Numbered from the stretch's first letter, positions 8,773 to 19,724 are shown. The stretch: DNA of 45,374 nt from Rhodococcoides fascians A44A (GCF_000760735.1 NZ_JMEX01000005.1:101907-147280); one strand, 5' to 3'. Notes: a model not told the origin generated them from the letters alone. Numbers and translations are program-made.

Positions 8773-9177
8773 ATGCCGGATTTCAACGATCAGGTCGTTG
8801 CGGAGTTCCGTGCCAACCACGGTAAGGTCGGCGGCCCCTTCGAGGGGGCGCCGCTGCTGTTGTTGCACACCGTCGGCGCGAAATCCGGTGCGGACAGGCT
8901 CAGCCCGCTCATGTACCTTCCCGACGGTGATCGGTACGTCATCTTCGCTTCGAAGGCAGGGGCGGACACCAACCCGGCGTGGTACCACAACCTTCTCGCC
9001 AACCCCGCCGCACGAATCGAAGTGGGAGACGACACGATCGACGTCGTCGCCCGGGAGATCGAAGGCGACGAACGAGACGCCCTCTACCGGAAGCAGGCGG
9101 AGCTGTACTCGGGATTCGCCGACTACGAGAAGAAGACCACGCGCGTCATACCGGTGGTTGCGCTTTCGGCATCGTGA
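8773..9177 (+). CDS. Deazaflavin (F420)-dependent nitroreductase-family protein (Ddn-like)
   Basis: 134 residues. The motif chain LLLLHTVGAKSG, PLMYLPDGDRYVIFAS, KAGADTNPAWYHNLLANP is characteristic of the DUF385/Ddn family, which binds coenzyme F420 in a split beta-barrel and reduces small molecules such as quinones. AGGAGA at 8763-8768 gives a clear ribosome-binding site four bases before the ATG. Located between the flavin dehydrogenase and the conserved pgsA2 block, with no obvious operon partner. The specific substrate is unknown. Confidence 0.85.
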   Translation: MPDFNDQVVAEFRANHGKVGGPFEGAPLLLLHTVGAKSGADRLSPLMYLPDGDRYVIFASKAGADTNPAWYHNLLANPAARIEVGDDTIDVVAREIEGDERDALYRKQAELYSGFADYEKKTTRVIPVVALSAS

Positions 9178-9226
9178 TCGCACGCTCACCTGCACACGCG
9201 GTCGACAGCGGGAACGGAAGTAACCG

Positions 9227-9844
9227 GTGAGCACCGACAACGAGGGCGGAGTCCTGAGCGACCGCGTGCTCACGCTCCCCAACGCCCTGAGCGTGATCCG
9301 GCTGTTGCTGATTCCGCTGTTCCTTTATCTTCTGTTGGGTCCGCAATCCGACGGATGGGCTCTCGCCGTGCTGTTGGCCAGCGGTGCCACCGACTGGCTC
9401 GACGGCAAACTAGCCCGTGTTCTGGACCAATCGTCACGGCTCGGCGCGATGCTCGACCCGCTCGTCGACCGTCTCTCGGTCGTCACGGCCCTGGCTGCCT
9501 TCGTCGTGCGCGGGATCATTCCGTGGTGGGTCGCGGTGATCCTCGTCGGCCGGGATCTTGTGCTCGCGGGCACCATGTTCATCTATCGCCGGCGAGGTCT
9601 GCCGCCACCCGAGGTGATCTATCTGGGCAAAGCCGCCACCTTCGTCATCATGATCACGCTTCCGGTGCTGCTCGCGTCGACGGGTGAGTCCCCAGTCGCG
9701 GATCTGCTGTGGCCCGTCGGCACGGCGTTGCTCGTCTGGGGGACCGCGCTGTACGTGTGGACCGGCGGTCTGTACCTGTACAAAGCATCCTTGGTTGCAC
9801 GGCACACCGCACCGCCCTCGCGTGAGGAAACACGAAGTGCGTGA
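9227..9844 (+). CDS. pgsA2: CDP-alcohol phosphatidyltransferase (PgsA2/cardiolipin-synthase-like)
   Basis: 205 residues, a membrane protein. The catalytic CDP-alcohol phosphotransferase signature D-x2-DG-x2-AR-x8-G-x3-D-x3-D is intact (TDWLDGKLAR ... GAMLDPLVDR). Several hydrophobic segments surround it. The family transfers a phosphatidyl group from CDP-diacylglycerol to an alcohol; the gene holding this position in M. tuberculosis (Rv1822) is named pgsA2, with cardiolipin or phosphatidylglycerol-phosphate synthesis proposed. It heads the conserved run of DUF881/small-basic-protein genes, with an 8-base overlap to the next one. Confidence 0.85.
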   Translation: MSTDNEGGVLSDRVLTLPNALSVIRLLLIPLFLYLLLGPQSDGWALAVLLASGATDWLDGKLARVLDQSSRLGAMLDPLVDRLSVVTALAAFVVRGIIPWWVAVILVGRDLVLAGTMFIYRRRGLPPPEVIYLGKAATFVIMITLPVLLASTGESPVADLLWPVGTALLVWGTALYVWTGGLYLYKASLVARHTAPPSREETRSA

Positions 9845-10679
9845 ACCGGTTTCTCGAAACCCAGTTCCGTCGCTGCTTCGCTCGTTGATGTCCGAGCATC
9901 TCGACCCCGGCTACGCCGCAGCATCGGCGTCCAGGCGGGGGACGCCACGCGGCGGCAAGGACATCGCGATGCTGGTGCTCGGCGCCGTGCTGGTCGGGTG
10001 CGTGTTCGGCATCGCACTGTCCCAGGTGTTCGACACCTCGGGTGGCGAGTCCCGGCAGGACACCCTTCACCGCGTCCGAGACGCAGAATCGCGAGCCGCA
10101 GAACTCGATTCGACACGACAGGACCTCAGCGCTCAGGTCGACCGCGCGCGCGACGACGCACTCAGGAACGACGATCGCGGCACAGCGCTTCTCACGGATC
10201 TGCGCGCGCTCGAAGTAGCCGCAGGCGCCGACAGTGCGACCGGACCGGGAATCGTGGTGACCGTAGCCGAGCCGCCCGCACCGTCGGACTTGTCCGACGT
10301 GTCGGTTCCTGTCCGAGGCTCATCTGATTCGGCCGTTCTGGACCGAGACCTCCAGACAGTGGTGAATTCGCTGTGGGTCAGCGGCGCCGAGGCGATCGCG
10401 GTCGACGACGTCAGGGTCGGTCCGGGAGTCACGATCCGCCAAGCCGGAGGCGCAATGCTCGTGGACAACCGGCCGGTGTTCTCTCCCTACACCGTGACCG
10501 CGATCGGATCGCCGACGCGCCTGGAAGCGCAGTTCTCGGTCAGTGACGCTTACCTGCGCATGGCAGGGCTTGCGCAGCTCTATCGAATCGGCTTCGCGAC
10601 GGAGGCCTCGGACTCTCTGAGCGTGCCACCCGCGGCCGTACGCGCAGTCACCACAGCAGGACAGGACGAAGGACGTTGA
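9837..10679 (+). CDS. DUF881 family membrane protein
   Basis: 280 residues from the GTG at 9837, selected because GAGGAAA sits six bases before it; the upstream GTG at 9822 is less well placed. Cytoplasmic N-terminus, one membrane helix (IAMLVLGAVLVGCVFGIAL, about 42-60), a charged coiled-coil stretch (about 75-115), then a globular extracellular part with repeated V-T-V/G-P-G patterns typical of DUF881. Function is unknown; the position beside sbp, a second DUF881 gene, garA and the FtsR/McdR regulators ties it to envelope or division. It overlaps pgsA2 by eight bases and the next start by four. Confidence 0.85.
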   Translation: MREPVSRNPVPSLLRSLMSEHLDPGYAAASASRRGTPRGGKDIAMLVLGAVLVGCVFGIALSQVFDTSGGESRQDTLHRVRDAESRAAELDSTRQDLSAQVDRARDDALRNDDRGTALLTDLRALEVAAGADSATGPGIVVTVAEPPAPSDLSDVSVPVRGSSDSAVLDRDLQTVVNSLWVSGAEAIAVDDVRVGPGVTIRQAGGAMLVDNRPVFSPYTVTAIGSPTRLEAQFSVSDAYLRMAGLAQLYRIGFATEASDSLSVPPAAVRAVTTAGQDEGR

Positions 10680-11095
10680 GCGAACACCAGCATCACGCGG
10701 CGGCCGACCGTACGGTCGACGGGAACGATCGGAGACCGTCGGGCCGAGGATCCGGACTTCTCGTGTTGGCGGGCGTCGCGATGATCGTGGGCATCGTCAT
10801 CGGATCGGTGTCCGGACCGGAGGTCCCCGTCGGCGTCGCACCCTACCTTCCGATCGCGGTCGTTGCGGCACTCGATGCGGTGTTCGGCGGTGTTCGTGCG
10901 TTTCTCGACGGCATCTTCGACGCCAAGGTCTTCGTCGTGTCCTTCGTGTTCAACGTCCTCGTCGCGGGACTGATCGTCTGGCTCGGTGACCAGTTGGGCG
11001 TGGGCACTCAACTGTCGACTGCCATCGTCGTCGTCCTGGGCATCAGGATCTTCGGCAACGCCGCAGCTCTCCGTCGACGACTGTTCGGTGCGTGA
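10676..11095 (+). CDS. sbp: Small basic membrane protein (DUF1290/Sbp)
   Basis: 139 residues. After a polar N-terminus it has about four membrane segments with the family motif YLPIAVVAALDAVFGGVRA followed by FDAKVFVVSFVFN. Members lie beside DUF881 genes, and in Bacillus and actinobacteria they are linked with division loci; no biochemical function is known. The start is a TTG that overlaps the TGA of the previous gene; GAAGGA two bases before it and AGGA ten bases before are the only ribosome-binding candidates, so translation is probably coupled. Confidence 0.82.
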   Translation: MSEHQHHAAADRTVDGNDRRPSGRGSGLLVLAGVAMIVGIVIGSVSGPEVPVGVAPYLPIAVVAALDAVFGGVRAFLDGIFDAKVFVVSFVFNVLVAGLIVWLGDQLGVGTQLSTAIVVVLGIRIFGNAAALRRRLFGA

Positions 11096-11862
11096 GCGAG
11101 CGAATGAACACACGGTCCGCACAGCCTTCCGACGGCCGGCACAGATTCCGACGGAAGGGCTCGTCCCGCGCGTTCGGCGCCCTCGCTGTTCTGTTGATGG
11201 CTGTTCTGGGATTCGGCATCGTGGTGCAGGTCAGGGAAACAGGCAGCGGTGATGCACTCGATGCGGCCCGACCGGCGGACCTCCTGGTCGTCCTCGACAA
11301 CGTCGGGAGGCGAGAGGCCGCGCTGCGCAGCGAGATCGCCGAGTTGCAGACCACTCTGTCTGCGCTTCGGCAGTCAGACGGTGGATCGGGCGCTGCCCTC
11401 GCCGAGGCGCAGGACCGGCTTGCGTCGTTGTCCATTCAGGTCGGCACTGTTGCCGCCGCCGGGCCGGGCGTCACCGTCACCGTGACAGATCCGGACAAGG
11501 GGGTCGGATCCGACGTCCTGCTCGACGCGCTGCAGGAACTGCGGGCCGCGGGAGCGGAAGCCGTGCAGCTCTCCGGTGGCGGACAGCCGCCCATCCGCAT
11601 CGGAGTCGACTCGTGGATCGCAGGAAAGCCGGGTGATGTGATCGTCGACGGCCGACCCACGTCCGCGCCGTTCGTGTTCTCCGCCATCGGCGACCCGGCG
11701 ACACTGGCCGCAGCGCTCGACATTCCCGGTGGCGTCGTGGACACGGTGTCTCGCTTCGGCGGACAGTGCGGCATAGCTCAGTCTCAGCAGGTGACTGTCT
11801 CCGCCTTGCGGGATCTGCGGTCACCTCAATACTCTCAGCCCGGAAACCAGCCGGGAAACTAG
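11092..11862 (+). CDS. Second DUF881 family membrane protein
   Basis: 256 residues. GTG start overlaps the previous stop by four bases. Basic N-terminus, a single transmembrane helix (AFGALAVLLMAVLGFGIVVQV, about 27-47), a short coiled coil (about 65-105) and a globular DUF881 part with AAGPGVTVTVTDP and GAEAVQLSGGG. It is a paralogue of the gene two places upstream and shares its layout, suggesting the two proteins pair with Sbp between them. A short gap with a weak TAGTGT (a possible -10) separates it from gcvH. Confidence 0.85.
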   Translation: MSERMNTRSAQPSDGRHRFRRKGSSRAFGALAVLLMAVLGFGIVVQVRETGSGDALDAARPADLLVVLDNVGRREAALRSEIAELQTTLSALRQSDGGSGAALAEAQDRLASLSIQVGTVAAAGPGVTVTVTDPDKGVGSDVLLDALQELRAAGAEAVQLSGGGQPPIRIGVDSWIAGKPGDVIVDGRPTSAPFVFSAIGDPATLAAALDIPGGVVDTVSRFGGQCGIAQSQQVTVSALRDLRSPQYSQPGNQPGN

Positions 11863-11913
11863 TGTGGACGTCGGTGCACGAGCACCTGCCCTCCTCGAAA
11901 GGACAGCCGAACA

Positions 11914-12318
11914 GTGACCGACACCGAGCCCTCGGGCGACTTGCACTACACCCCCGAACACGAATGGGTTCAGCGGATCAGCCCCACCGCCGTACGGATC
12001 GGAATCACCGATTACGCGCAGGAACAGCTCGGTGACGTGGTGTTCGTTCAGCTGCCGTCGATCGGGGACGAGGTGACGGCCGGAACGTCGCTCGGAGAGG
12101 TCGAATCGACCAAGAGTGTGTCCGACGTGTTCTCGCCCCTCACCGCGAAAGTCATTGCCGTGAACGCAGATCTGGACACGTCCCCGGAGAAGGTGAATTC
12201 GGGTCCGTACTCGGACGGGTGGCTCGTGGAGCTCGAGACGGAGACATCGGAGGCTTTGGACGCGTCGCTGTCTCAGATGCTCGATGCCGCCGGATATGCT
12301 GGAATTACGGCTGAGTAA
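11914..12318 (+). CDS. gcvH: Glycine cleavage system H protein
   Basis: 134 residues. It carries methylamine between GcvP, GcvT and GcvL on a lipoyl arm. The lipoyl lysine is K67 in VESTKSVSDV, and the frame contains the typical YTPEHEWV N-terminus, GITDYAQEQLGDVVFVQLP and GPYSDGWL. AAAGGA about ten bases before the GTG start serves as the ribosome-binding site. Its partner gcvP lies about 3.4 kb downstream, with garA, two MerR genes and a nuclease gene between, as in mycobacteria. No gcvT is seen in the window. Confidence 0.96.
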   Translation: MTDTEPSGDLHYTPEHEWVQRISPTAVRIGITDYAQEQLGDVVFVQLPSIGDEVTAGTSLGEVESTKSVSDVFSPLTAKVIAVNADLDTSPEKVNSGPYSDGWLVELETETSEALDASLSQMLDAAGYAGITAE

Positions 12319-12321
12319 CCG

Positions 12322-12396
12322 CACGCGAACGCAGCGTGAGCAACCGTATGCACCCGCACGGGCGGGCAAGGTACGGTTTGTGTAGCTGCACGCGTG
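12322..12396 (+). terminator. Long nested hairpin after gcvH
   Basis: Four bases after the gcvH stop the RNA can pair CACGCG (12322-12327) with CGCGTG (12391-12396), GCAG (12331-12334) with CTGC (12386-12389), and AACCGTA (12342-12348) with TACGGTT (12372-12378), separated by a symmetric 7 x 7 internal loop. No U-run follows. It is either the end of the upstream operon (U-less terminators are common in actinobacteria) or part of a folded leader for garA. Confidence 0.5.
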
Positions 12397-12462
12397 GTTG
12401 CCGTGGCGAGTCCGCTGCGCCGTGGGGGCCTGTAGACCCTTCCGGGGCAACCGTGGGTTGCC
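12396..12462 (+). promoter_or_regulatory. Candidate switchable pairing element before garA
   Basis: GGTTGCC (12396-12402), GGCAACC (12446-12452) and GGTTGCC (12456-12462) are three exact copies or complements. The middle copy can pair either with the upstream or with the downstream copy (three-base loop), and the first overlaps the last stem of the preceding hairpin. Such mutually exclusive stems look like an attenuator. An additional GTTAC-3-GTAAC repeat lies at 12513-12525. No clear promoter with both boxes was found in the 251-bp gap. Confidence 0.4.
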
Positions 12463-12569
12463 AATCGGGTGAGGCGACGTAGGTCCGCAAGAAGTACAGA
12501 ACGTGCAAGTTGGTTACTGCGTAACTCGGGTGCAATCGACCCGGGCGATCGGACTGAGAAGGAGAAACG

Positions 12570-13067
12570 GTGAGCGAGAACGACAACGACGGCATCTACG
12601 GAGAGTCGCCGGCGGAAACCACTTCGGTTTTTCGTGCAGACTTCCTCCAGGAGCTGGACAACTCGGCGACCAGCCAGAGCTCCGAGGCTCCGGTGTCGGG
12701 CGTGGAAGGCTTGCCGGTCGGTTCGGCTCTTCTCGTCGTCAAGCGTGGACCCAATGCCGGGTCGAGGTTCCTGCTCGATCAGCCGACGACGTCGGCCGGA
12801 CGCCACCCCGACAGCGACATCTTCCTCGACGACGTCACCGTGTCTCGTCGCCACGCCGAGTTCCGCCAGGAAGAGGACTCCTTCCAGGTCGTCGACGTCG
12901 GCAGCCTGAACGGCACCTACGTCAACCGCGAGCCTGTCGATTCGGCAGTCCTCGCCAACGGTGACGAGGTCCAGATCGGCAAGTTCCGTCTCGTGTTCCT
13001 CACCGGCCCACGTGCGGGTGCCGATGCACCTGCAGGCGATTCGTCGGCAGGTGCAGGCAGCCAGTGA
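12570..13067 (+). CDS. garA: FHA-domain protein GarA (OdhI)
   Basis: 165 residues. The N-terminal phosphorylation motif AETTSVFRADFLQE (T17 and T18) is the one phosphorylated by PknG/PknB in mycobacteria and corynebacteria. The FHA domain (about residues 50-140) contains GRHPDSDIFLDDVTVSRRHAEF and GSLNGTYVN. Unphosphorylated GarA binds and inhibits 2-oxoglutarate dehydrogenase (KGD) and controls glutamate dehydrogenase; phosphorylation makes it fold on itself. A longer acidic, Gly/Ala-rich tail follows. GAAGGAG lies just upstream of the start. It overlaps the following MerR gene by four bases. Confidence 0.95.
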   Translation: MSENDNDGIYGESPAETTSVFRADFLQELDNSATSQSSEAPVSGVEGLPVGSALLVVKRGPNAGSRFLLDQPTTSAGRHPDSDIFLDDVTVSRRHAEFRQEEDSFQVVDVGSLNGTYVNREPVDSAVLANGDEVQIGKFRLVFLTGPRAGADAPAGDSSAGAGSQ

Positions 13068-13801
13068 CCGCCGTCGGGCAGCAGTCTCCCGGGGGGATGT
13101 CGATAGGCTCCGTCCTGGATCGACTTCGGCCCGACTTCCCCGATGTCACGATCTCCAAGATCAGGTTTCTCGAGGCCGAGGGCCTGATTTCTCCGGAGCG
13201 CACGCCATCGGGATACCGGCGCTTCTCTGTTGCGGACTGCGAGCGTCTTCGGTACGTACTCACCGCACAACGAGATCAGTACCTGCCGCTCAAGGTGATC
13301 AAGGAGCAGCTGGAGGCGATCGACAGCGGAGTGGCACGCGTCGAGAGCGCTGAGCCCGCACCGCGCAAGCCGCGAACCCTGTCGATCGCTCCGGGCGAAG
13401 TGTCTCCCGAGGAGTTCCTCGTCGACCGGGAAGTACGTGTGTCCAAGGTGGACCTGCTCGAACGGGCGGGAATCGACGACACTTTTCTGACGGAGTTACT
13501 GCGCGCAGGGCTCGTGGTTCCTGGCCAGGCCGGGTTCTACGACGAGGGCGCCGTGATTCTGGCTCGAACAGCACACGCGATGTCGCGCTTCGGTCTGGAG
13601 GTGCGGCATCTGCGTGCGTTCAAGCTGGCAGCCGACCGCGAGGCGGGACTGGTTGCTCAGATCGCAGGTCCCGTCGCCAAGGGGCGGGATGCCGGTGCAC
13701 GTGATCGCGCGGAAGAAATGATCCGCGAATTGGCCGCGCTGTCGTTGACTCTGCACACCTGCCTGGTCAAAGCAGCGGTGCGCGGCGCGCTGGACAAATG
13801 A
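13064..13801 (+). CDS. ftsR: MerR-type regulator FtsR (Rv1828 homologue)
   Basis: 245 residues. N-terminal winged helix-turn-helix of the MerR family with SISKIRFLEAEGLISPERTPSGYRRF-type sequence (about residues 15-55), then an unusually long C-terminal part whose ligand is unknown. The homologue FtsR in Corynebacterium glutamicum lies after odhI and controls ftsZ; the M. tuberculosis homologue is Rv1828. The GTG start overlaps the garA stop (GTGA), so GarA and the regulator are probably made from one message. Confidence 0.88.
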   Translation: MTAVGQQSPGGMSIGSVLDRLRPDFPDVTISKIRFLEAEGLISPERTPSGYRRFSVADCERLRYVLTAQRDQYLPLKVIKEQLEAIDSGVARVESAEPAPRKPRTLSIAPGEVSPEEFLVDREVRVSKVDLLERAGIDDTFLTELLRAGLVVPGQAGFYDEGAVILARTAHAMSRFGLEVRHLRAFKLAADREAGLVAQIAGPVAKGRDAGARDRAEEMIRELAALSLTLHTCLVKAAVRGALDK

Positions 13802-13837
13802 CCTGACGCAGAACCGATGGTGGCGCCGCATGGTCAT

Positions 13838-13854
13838 CGATTCCAATAGAATCG
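13838..13854 (+). promoter_or_regulatory. Candidate promoter with inverted repeat before the DUF151 gene
   Basis: CGATTC-5-GAATCG is a perfect inverted repeat (13838-13843 and 13849-13854) whose right half contains the hexamer TAGAAT (13847-13852), a good -10. A weak upstream -35 is seen. The expected start near 13859 gives a leader of about 59 nt. A repressor or activator could bind the repeat. Confidence 0.4.
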
Positions 13855-13917
13855 GCTGTAGTCGGGTCGAGACACAGCCGGGGCCGAATCTTCAAGCGCA
13901 TGTGGGAGGCAATCGCC

Positions 13918-14391
13918 ATGAGTGAAATGCGTGTAGTCGGTATTCGCGTGGAGCAGCCGCAGAACCAACCTGTGCTTCTGCTCCGTGAGTCCGACGGTGA
14001 GCGTTACCTGCCCATCTGGATCGGGCAGACCGAGGCCGCGGCGATCGCGCTGGAACAGCAGGGGGTTCAGCCTGCTCGTCCATTGACGCACGATCTGATC
14101 AAGGAGCTGATCGGTGCCCTGGGGCATCGCCTGAAGGAAGTGCGAATCGTCGATCTGCAAGAGGGGACCTTCTACGCGGATCTCGTGTTCGACAAGGACA
14201 TCCGTGTGTCGGCACGTCCGTCGGATTCGGTCGCGATCGCCCTCCGAGTCGGCGTGCCGATCATCGCCGAGGAACCGGTTCTGGCGGAAGCCGGTCTGCT
14301 CATGCCGGACGAGCGTGAGGACGAGGTGGAGAAGTTCAAGGAATTCCTCGAGTCCGTCTCGCCCGACGACTTCAAGGCTACGGACGGCTGA
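13918..14391 (+). CDS. Bifunctional nuclease family protein (DUF151)
   Basis: 157 residues. The whole frame matches the DUF151/BFN family: MRVVGIRVEQPQNQPVLLLRE, YLPIWIGQTEAAAIAL, a variable loop, RPSDSVAIALRVGVPI. Plant and bacterial members show DNase/RNase activity, but the role in actinobacteria is unknown. I chose the ATG at 13918 because GGGAGG (13904-13909) is eight bases upstream; the earlier ATG at 13900 lacks this. It is syntenic with M. tuberculosis Rv1829, between the two MerR regulators. Confidence 0.88.
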   Translation: MSEMRVVGIRVEQPQNQPVLLLRESDGERYLPIWIGQTEAAAIALEQQGVQPARPLTHDLIKELIGALGHRLKEVRIVDLQEGTFYADLVFDKDIRVSARPSDSVAIALRVGVPIIAEEPVLAEAGLLMPDEREDEVEKFKEFLESVSPDDFKATDG

Positions 14392-14420
14392 CAGCCTCGA
14401 CTTGGTAACGGAAGAGTCTC

Positions 14421-14443
14421 AACCTCAACTTTAGGTTCAGGTT
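14421..14443 (+). promoter_or_regulatory. Candidate MerR-type operator upstream of mcdR
   Basis: Arms AACCTCAAC (14421-14429) and GTTCAGGTT (14435-14443) form a nine-base inverted repeat with one mismatch, five bases between. This is a typical MerR dyad. It lies just upstream of the -35 box, suggesting control by McdR itself or by FtsR. Confidence 0.5.
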
Positions 14444-14457
14444 TACGGCGCGTTGCG

Positions 14458-14486
14458 TTGACCTTGCCTCGGTGGACCCATAGCGT
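14458..14486 (+). promoter_or_regulatory. Sigma-70-type promoter for mcdR
   Basis: TTGACC (14458-14463), a 17-bp spacer and TAGCGT (14481-14486) make a well-spaced housekeeping promoter. The start would fall near 14493 and leave a leader of about 170 nt to the GTG at 14662. Confidence 0.6.
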
Positions 14487-14661
14487 TCCCGTCGTGAGGT
14501 AAGCAGTCCTCGATCGTATGTCGCTCGTCCCTACCTGGGCGTAGTCTGGCTTACGAACGCGGAGTGGAACTTCACGCGAGAACACCGCCGGGACCCGTCC
14601 CGGTCGGCCTGGGCCAACCGGGACGTACGCAGTGTCGAGACATCCGAAGAGGGAGCAGTCA

Positions 14662-15378
14662 GTGGGAGATCAGCCGCAGGATCGCCTCGTGCGAGATCAG
14701 CCGCAGGATCGTCAGGTGTCGGAGTCCGCTGTGTCGGAAACGATTGCGCCGCAGGTCCCCGCCACCCCCGACGGGTCCGTGAACACCACCCCTTCCGAAT
14801 CGACTCGACCGGAGCCGTCCAGCGCGCCCGCCCGCGAGTTCCAACCAGGGCTGTTTCCGGACGATTCGGTACCGGACGAGCTGGTCGGATACCGAGTGCC
14901 GAGCGCATGCCAGATCGCGGGCATCACCTACCGCCAACTGGATTACTGGGCACGCACCGGATTGGTCGTACCCTCGATCCGGAGTGCTGCGGGATCGGGC
15001 AGCCAACGCCTGTACTCCTTCAAGGACATGTTGGTCCTGAAGATCGTCAAGCGCCTGCTCGACACCGGAATTTCACTTCAGAACATCCGAGTCGCGGTCG
15101 ACCACCTGCGTCAACGCGGTGTGGGCGACCTGGCCAACATCACCCTGTTCTCCGACGGCACCACCGTCTACGAATGCACGTCCGCCGAAGAGGTCGTCGA
15201 CCTGCTACAAGGCGGTCAGGGAGTATTCGGCATCGCAGTCAACGGCGCGATGCGTGAACTGACCGGCCTGATAGCCGACTTCCCTGCAGAACGAGCCGAC
15301 GGCGGAGAATCCGAGCCCAGTCCGGAAGACGAATTGGCGTCACGCCGCAAGAGTCGCGCAAATCGAAAGACCGGCTAG
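14662..15378 (+). CDS. mcdR: MerR-type regulator McdR/ResR (Rv1830 homologue)
   Basis: 238 residues. A long polar N-terminal extension (about 1-75) precedes the MerR winged helix (VPSACQIAGITYRQLDYWAR, about residues 77-96), then GSQRLYSFKDMLVLKIVKRLLD. The C-terminal half is long, with a basic end. Homologues are Rv1830 of M. tuberculosis (named McdR and ResR), tied to cell division and antibiotic resilience. GTG 14662 was preferred because an AGAGGGAG sits seven bases upstream; a GTG at 14632 would add 10 residues. The extension begins with a nine-residue near-tandem repeat (GDQPQDRLV, RDQPQDRQV). Confidence 0.88.
   Translation: MGDQPQDRLVRDQPQDRQVSESAVSETIAPQVPATPDGSVNTTPSESTRPEPSSAPAREFQPGLFPDDSVPDELVGYRVPSACQIAGITYRQLDYWARTGLVVPSIRSAAGSGSQRLYSFKDMLVLKIVKRLLDTGISLQNIRVAVDHLRQRGVGDLANITLFSDGTTVYECTSAEEVVDLLQGGQGVFGIAVNGAMRELTGLIADFPAERADGGESEPSPEDELASRRKSRANRKTG
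14666..14711 (+). repeat. 19-bp direct repeat in the 5' end of mcdR
   Basis: A 19-bp sequence (GAGATCAGCCGCAGGATCG) occurs at 14666-14684 and again at 14693-14711, with a 27-bp period, so it adds exactly nine residues each time and keeps the frame. It lies in the non-conserved extension of the regulator. Confidence 0.8.
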
Positions 15379-15397
15379 GATCGAGACCGTCGCGCTC

Positions 15398-15590
15398 GCG
15401 CGGGAGAGTTCCGGGGCAGCCAGTTCCGGACGCCGAAGGAGCAATACCTCCCCGTCAATCTCTCAGGCACACGGACCGTGTGAGCTTGGACGTCTCTGGA
15501 AAGTGGTGGGATCACCCACCCGCCCAAGGGGAAAGCACCTCCGAGCATCGCGTGCGCGGAGCGCGAATCTCTCAGGCGCTCGCCCCGGGT
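15398..15590 (+). promoter_or_regulatory. Tandem glycine riboswitch upstream of gcvP
   Basis: Aptamer 1 (about 15398-15475) has the conserved GGGAGAGTT, CGCCGAAGGAGCAA and AATCTCTCAGGCA core, with a TCCGG/CCGGA stem and a GGAG/CTCC stem. Aptamer 2 (about 15488-15582) has CTCTGGAAAG, a GGTGGG/CCCACC stem, CCCAAGGGGAAAGC and AATCTCTCAGGCG. The second core (CCCAAGGGGAAA) departs from the usual CCGAAGGGGCAA. It is in the 294-bp leader of gcvP, the expected target. Confidence 0.92.
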
Positions 15591-15672
15591 GAGCATGCGA
15601 CAGAGGGGGAGGATCGGCCGCGCAGTGCGCGTGGTCACTCCACCCGTCAGCATGCATCCACCGGAGCGTCTC

Positions 15673-18581
<2,909 letters not shown>

Positions 18582-18585
<4 letters not shown>

Positions 18586-19721
18586 CTGGACGTCAGGTTC
18601 AGCATCGCGATCTCGGGCGGTGCTGCAACCCTGACGGGCGGACCCCAGGCGCCGGCCCCCCGCGTGGTGTAGAGCGTGGTGTCACCGACACGATCGAGGC
18701 CTTCGACGCTCGGCTGCTGCAACGGGACGAGATACCGCAGTGGCCAGATCTGTCCGGCATGCGTGTGACCGGAGACCTGGAAGTCCACCCCCATGTCCGA
18801 TGCCTCGAACGCCTGCAGCGGCTGATGTGCCAACAGCAACACGAACCGAGACGCATCCCTCCCGTCCAGGGCAGCACCGAGATCGGGTTCGTACGGCGCC
18901 GGTGCGGTTGCGTCGTTGATGCCGGCGATGTCGATGGACGCACCGGACTTGCTGATCGTCTCGTGTTCGTTCCTCAGAACGGTCACACCCAGCGTCTCCC
19001 ACAGGTCCAACCATTTCCCACCGTCGTCCGCATAGAACTCGTGATTACCGCTCACGGCGAACACTCCGAGGGGAGCGTCGAGCTGCTGCAGCGGAGCGAG
19101 GTCTGTTCCGACGAGGTCGACGGTGCCGTCGATCAGATCGCCGTCCAGGATCACGAGGTCGGGCGACTGTGCATTGACGTCGTCCACCACGCGTTGAACG
19201 AAGCCGGCTCCACGGGCCGGTCCGACGTGAAGATCGGACACCAGAGCCACACGCGTACCGTCGAATTCGGAGGGCAACCGATCGAGCGCGACGCGAGTGT
19301 CGGTCACCTTCGGGAGTGCAGCCTCGACGAGGCCGTACCCGACGGCCACCACAGCGACGGACGCCGCGATCGCGGAGCCGATTCTGTGAATGCGTAGCCG
19401 AAGCGCGCGCGACTCACGACGGCGTGCCGCCGACACGATGCGCACGACGAGGGTGACGACGCCGACCAGCACTGTGCCCAGCACCAGGTACAGCACCACA
19501 GCGAGCCAACTGAGACCGACGAACGCCGGAACTCGCGCCCATGCCGGATCGAAGACCTCGCCCGATCCGATGCCGACCAGAGCCAGTAGCCACATGACGA
19601 CCAGCACAGTGTCCGCTGCAGTGGAGTACGGACGACGAAGCTTGGTGGCCCGAATGTAGCGAAAATGGAGCACGAGACCGATGACGGCAAGGAACGTGCC
19701 GAAGGCAAGAAGGCGAATCAT
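18582..19721 (-). CDS. Membrane metallophosphoesterase (calcineurin-like)
   Basis: 379 residues. The N-terminal third (about 1-140) has four or so hydrophobic segments, after which the calcineurin-like phosphoesterase motifs appear in order: SDLHVG, DGDLIDG, GNHE, and GHTHAGQ. It resembles the YkuE/YaeI type, which act on lipid-linked or extracellular phosphate compounds; the substrate is not known. It starts three bases after the VWA gene stop, so the two form an operon. The ATG start and 379-residue length fit the family. Confidence 0.85.
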
Positions 19722-19724
19722 GTT

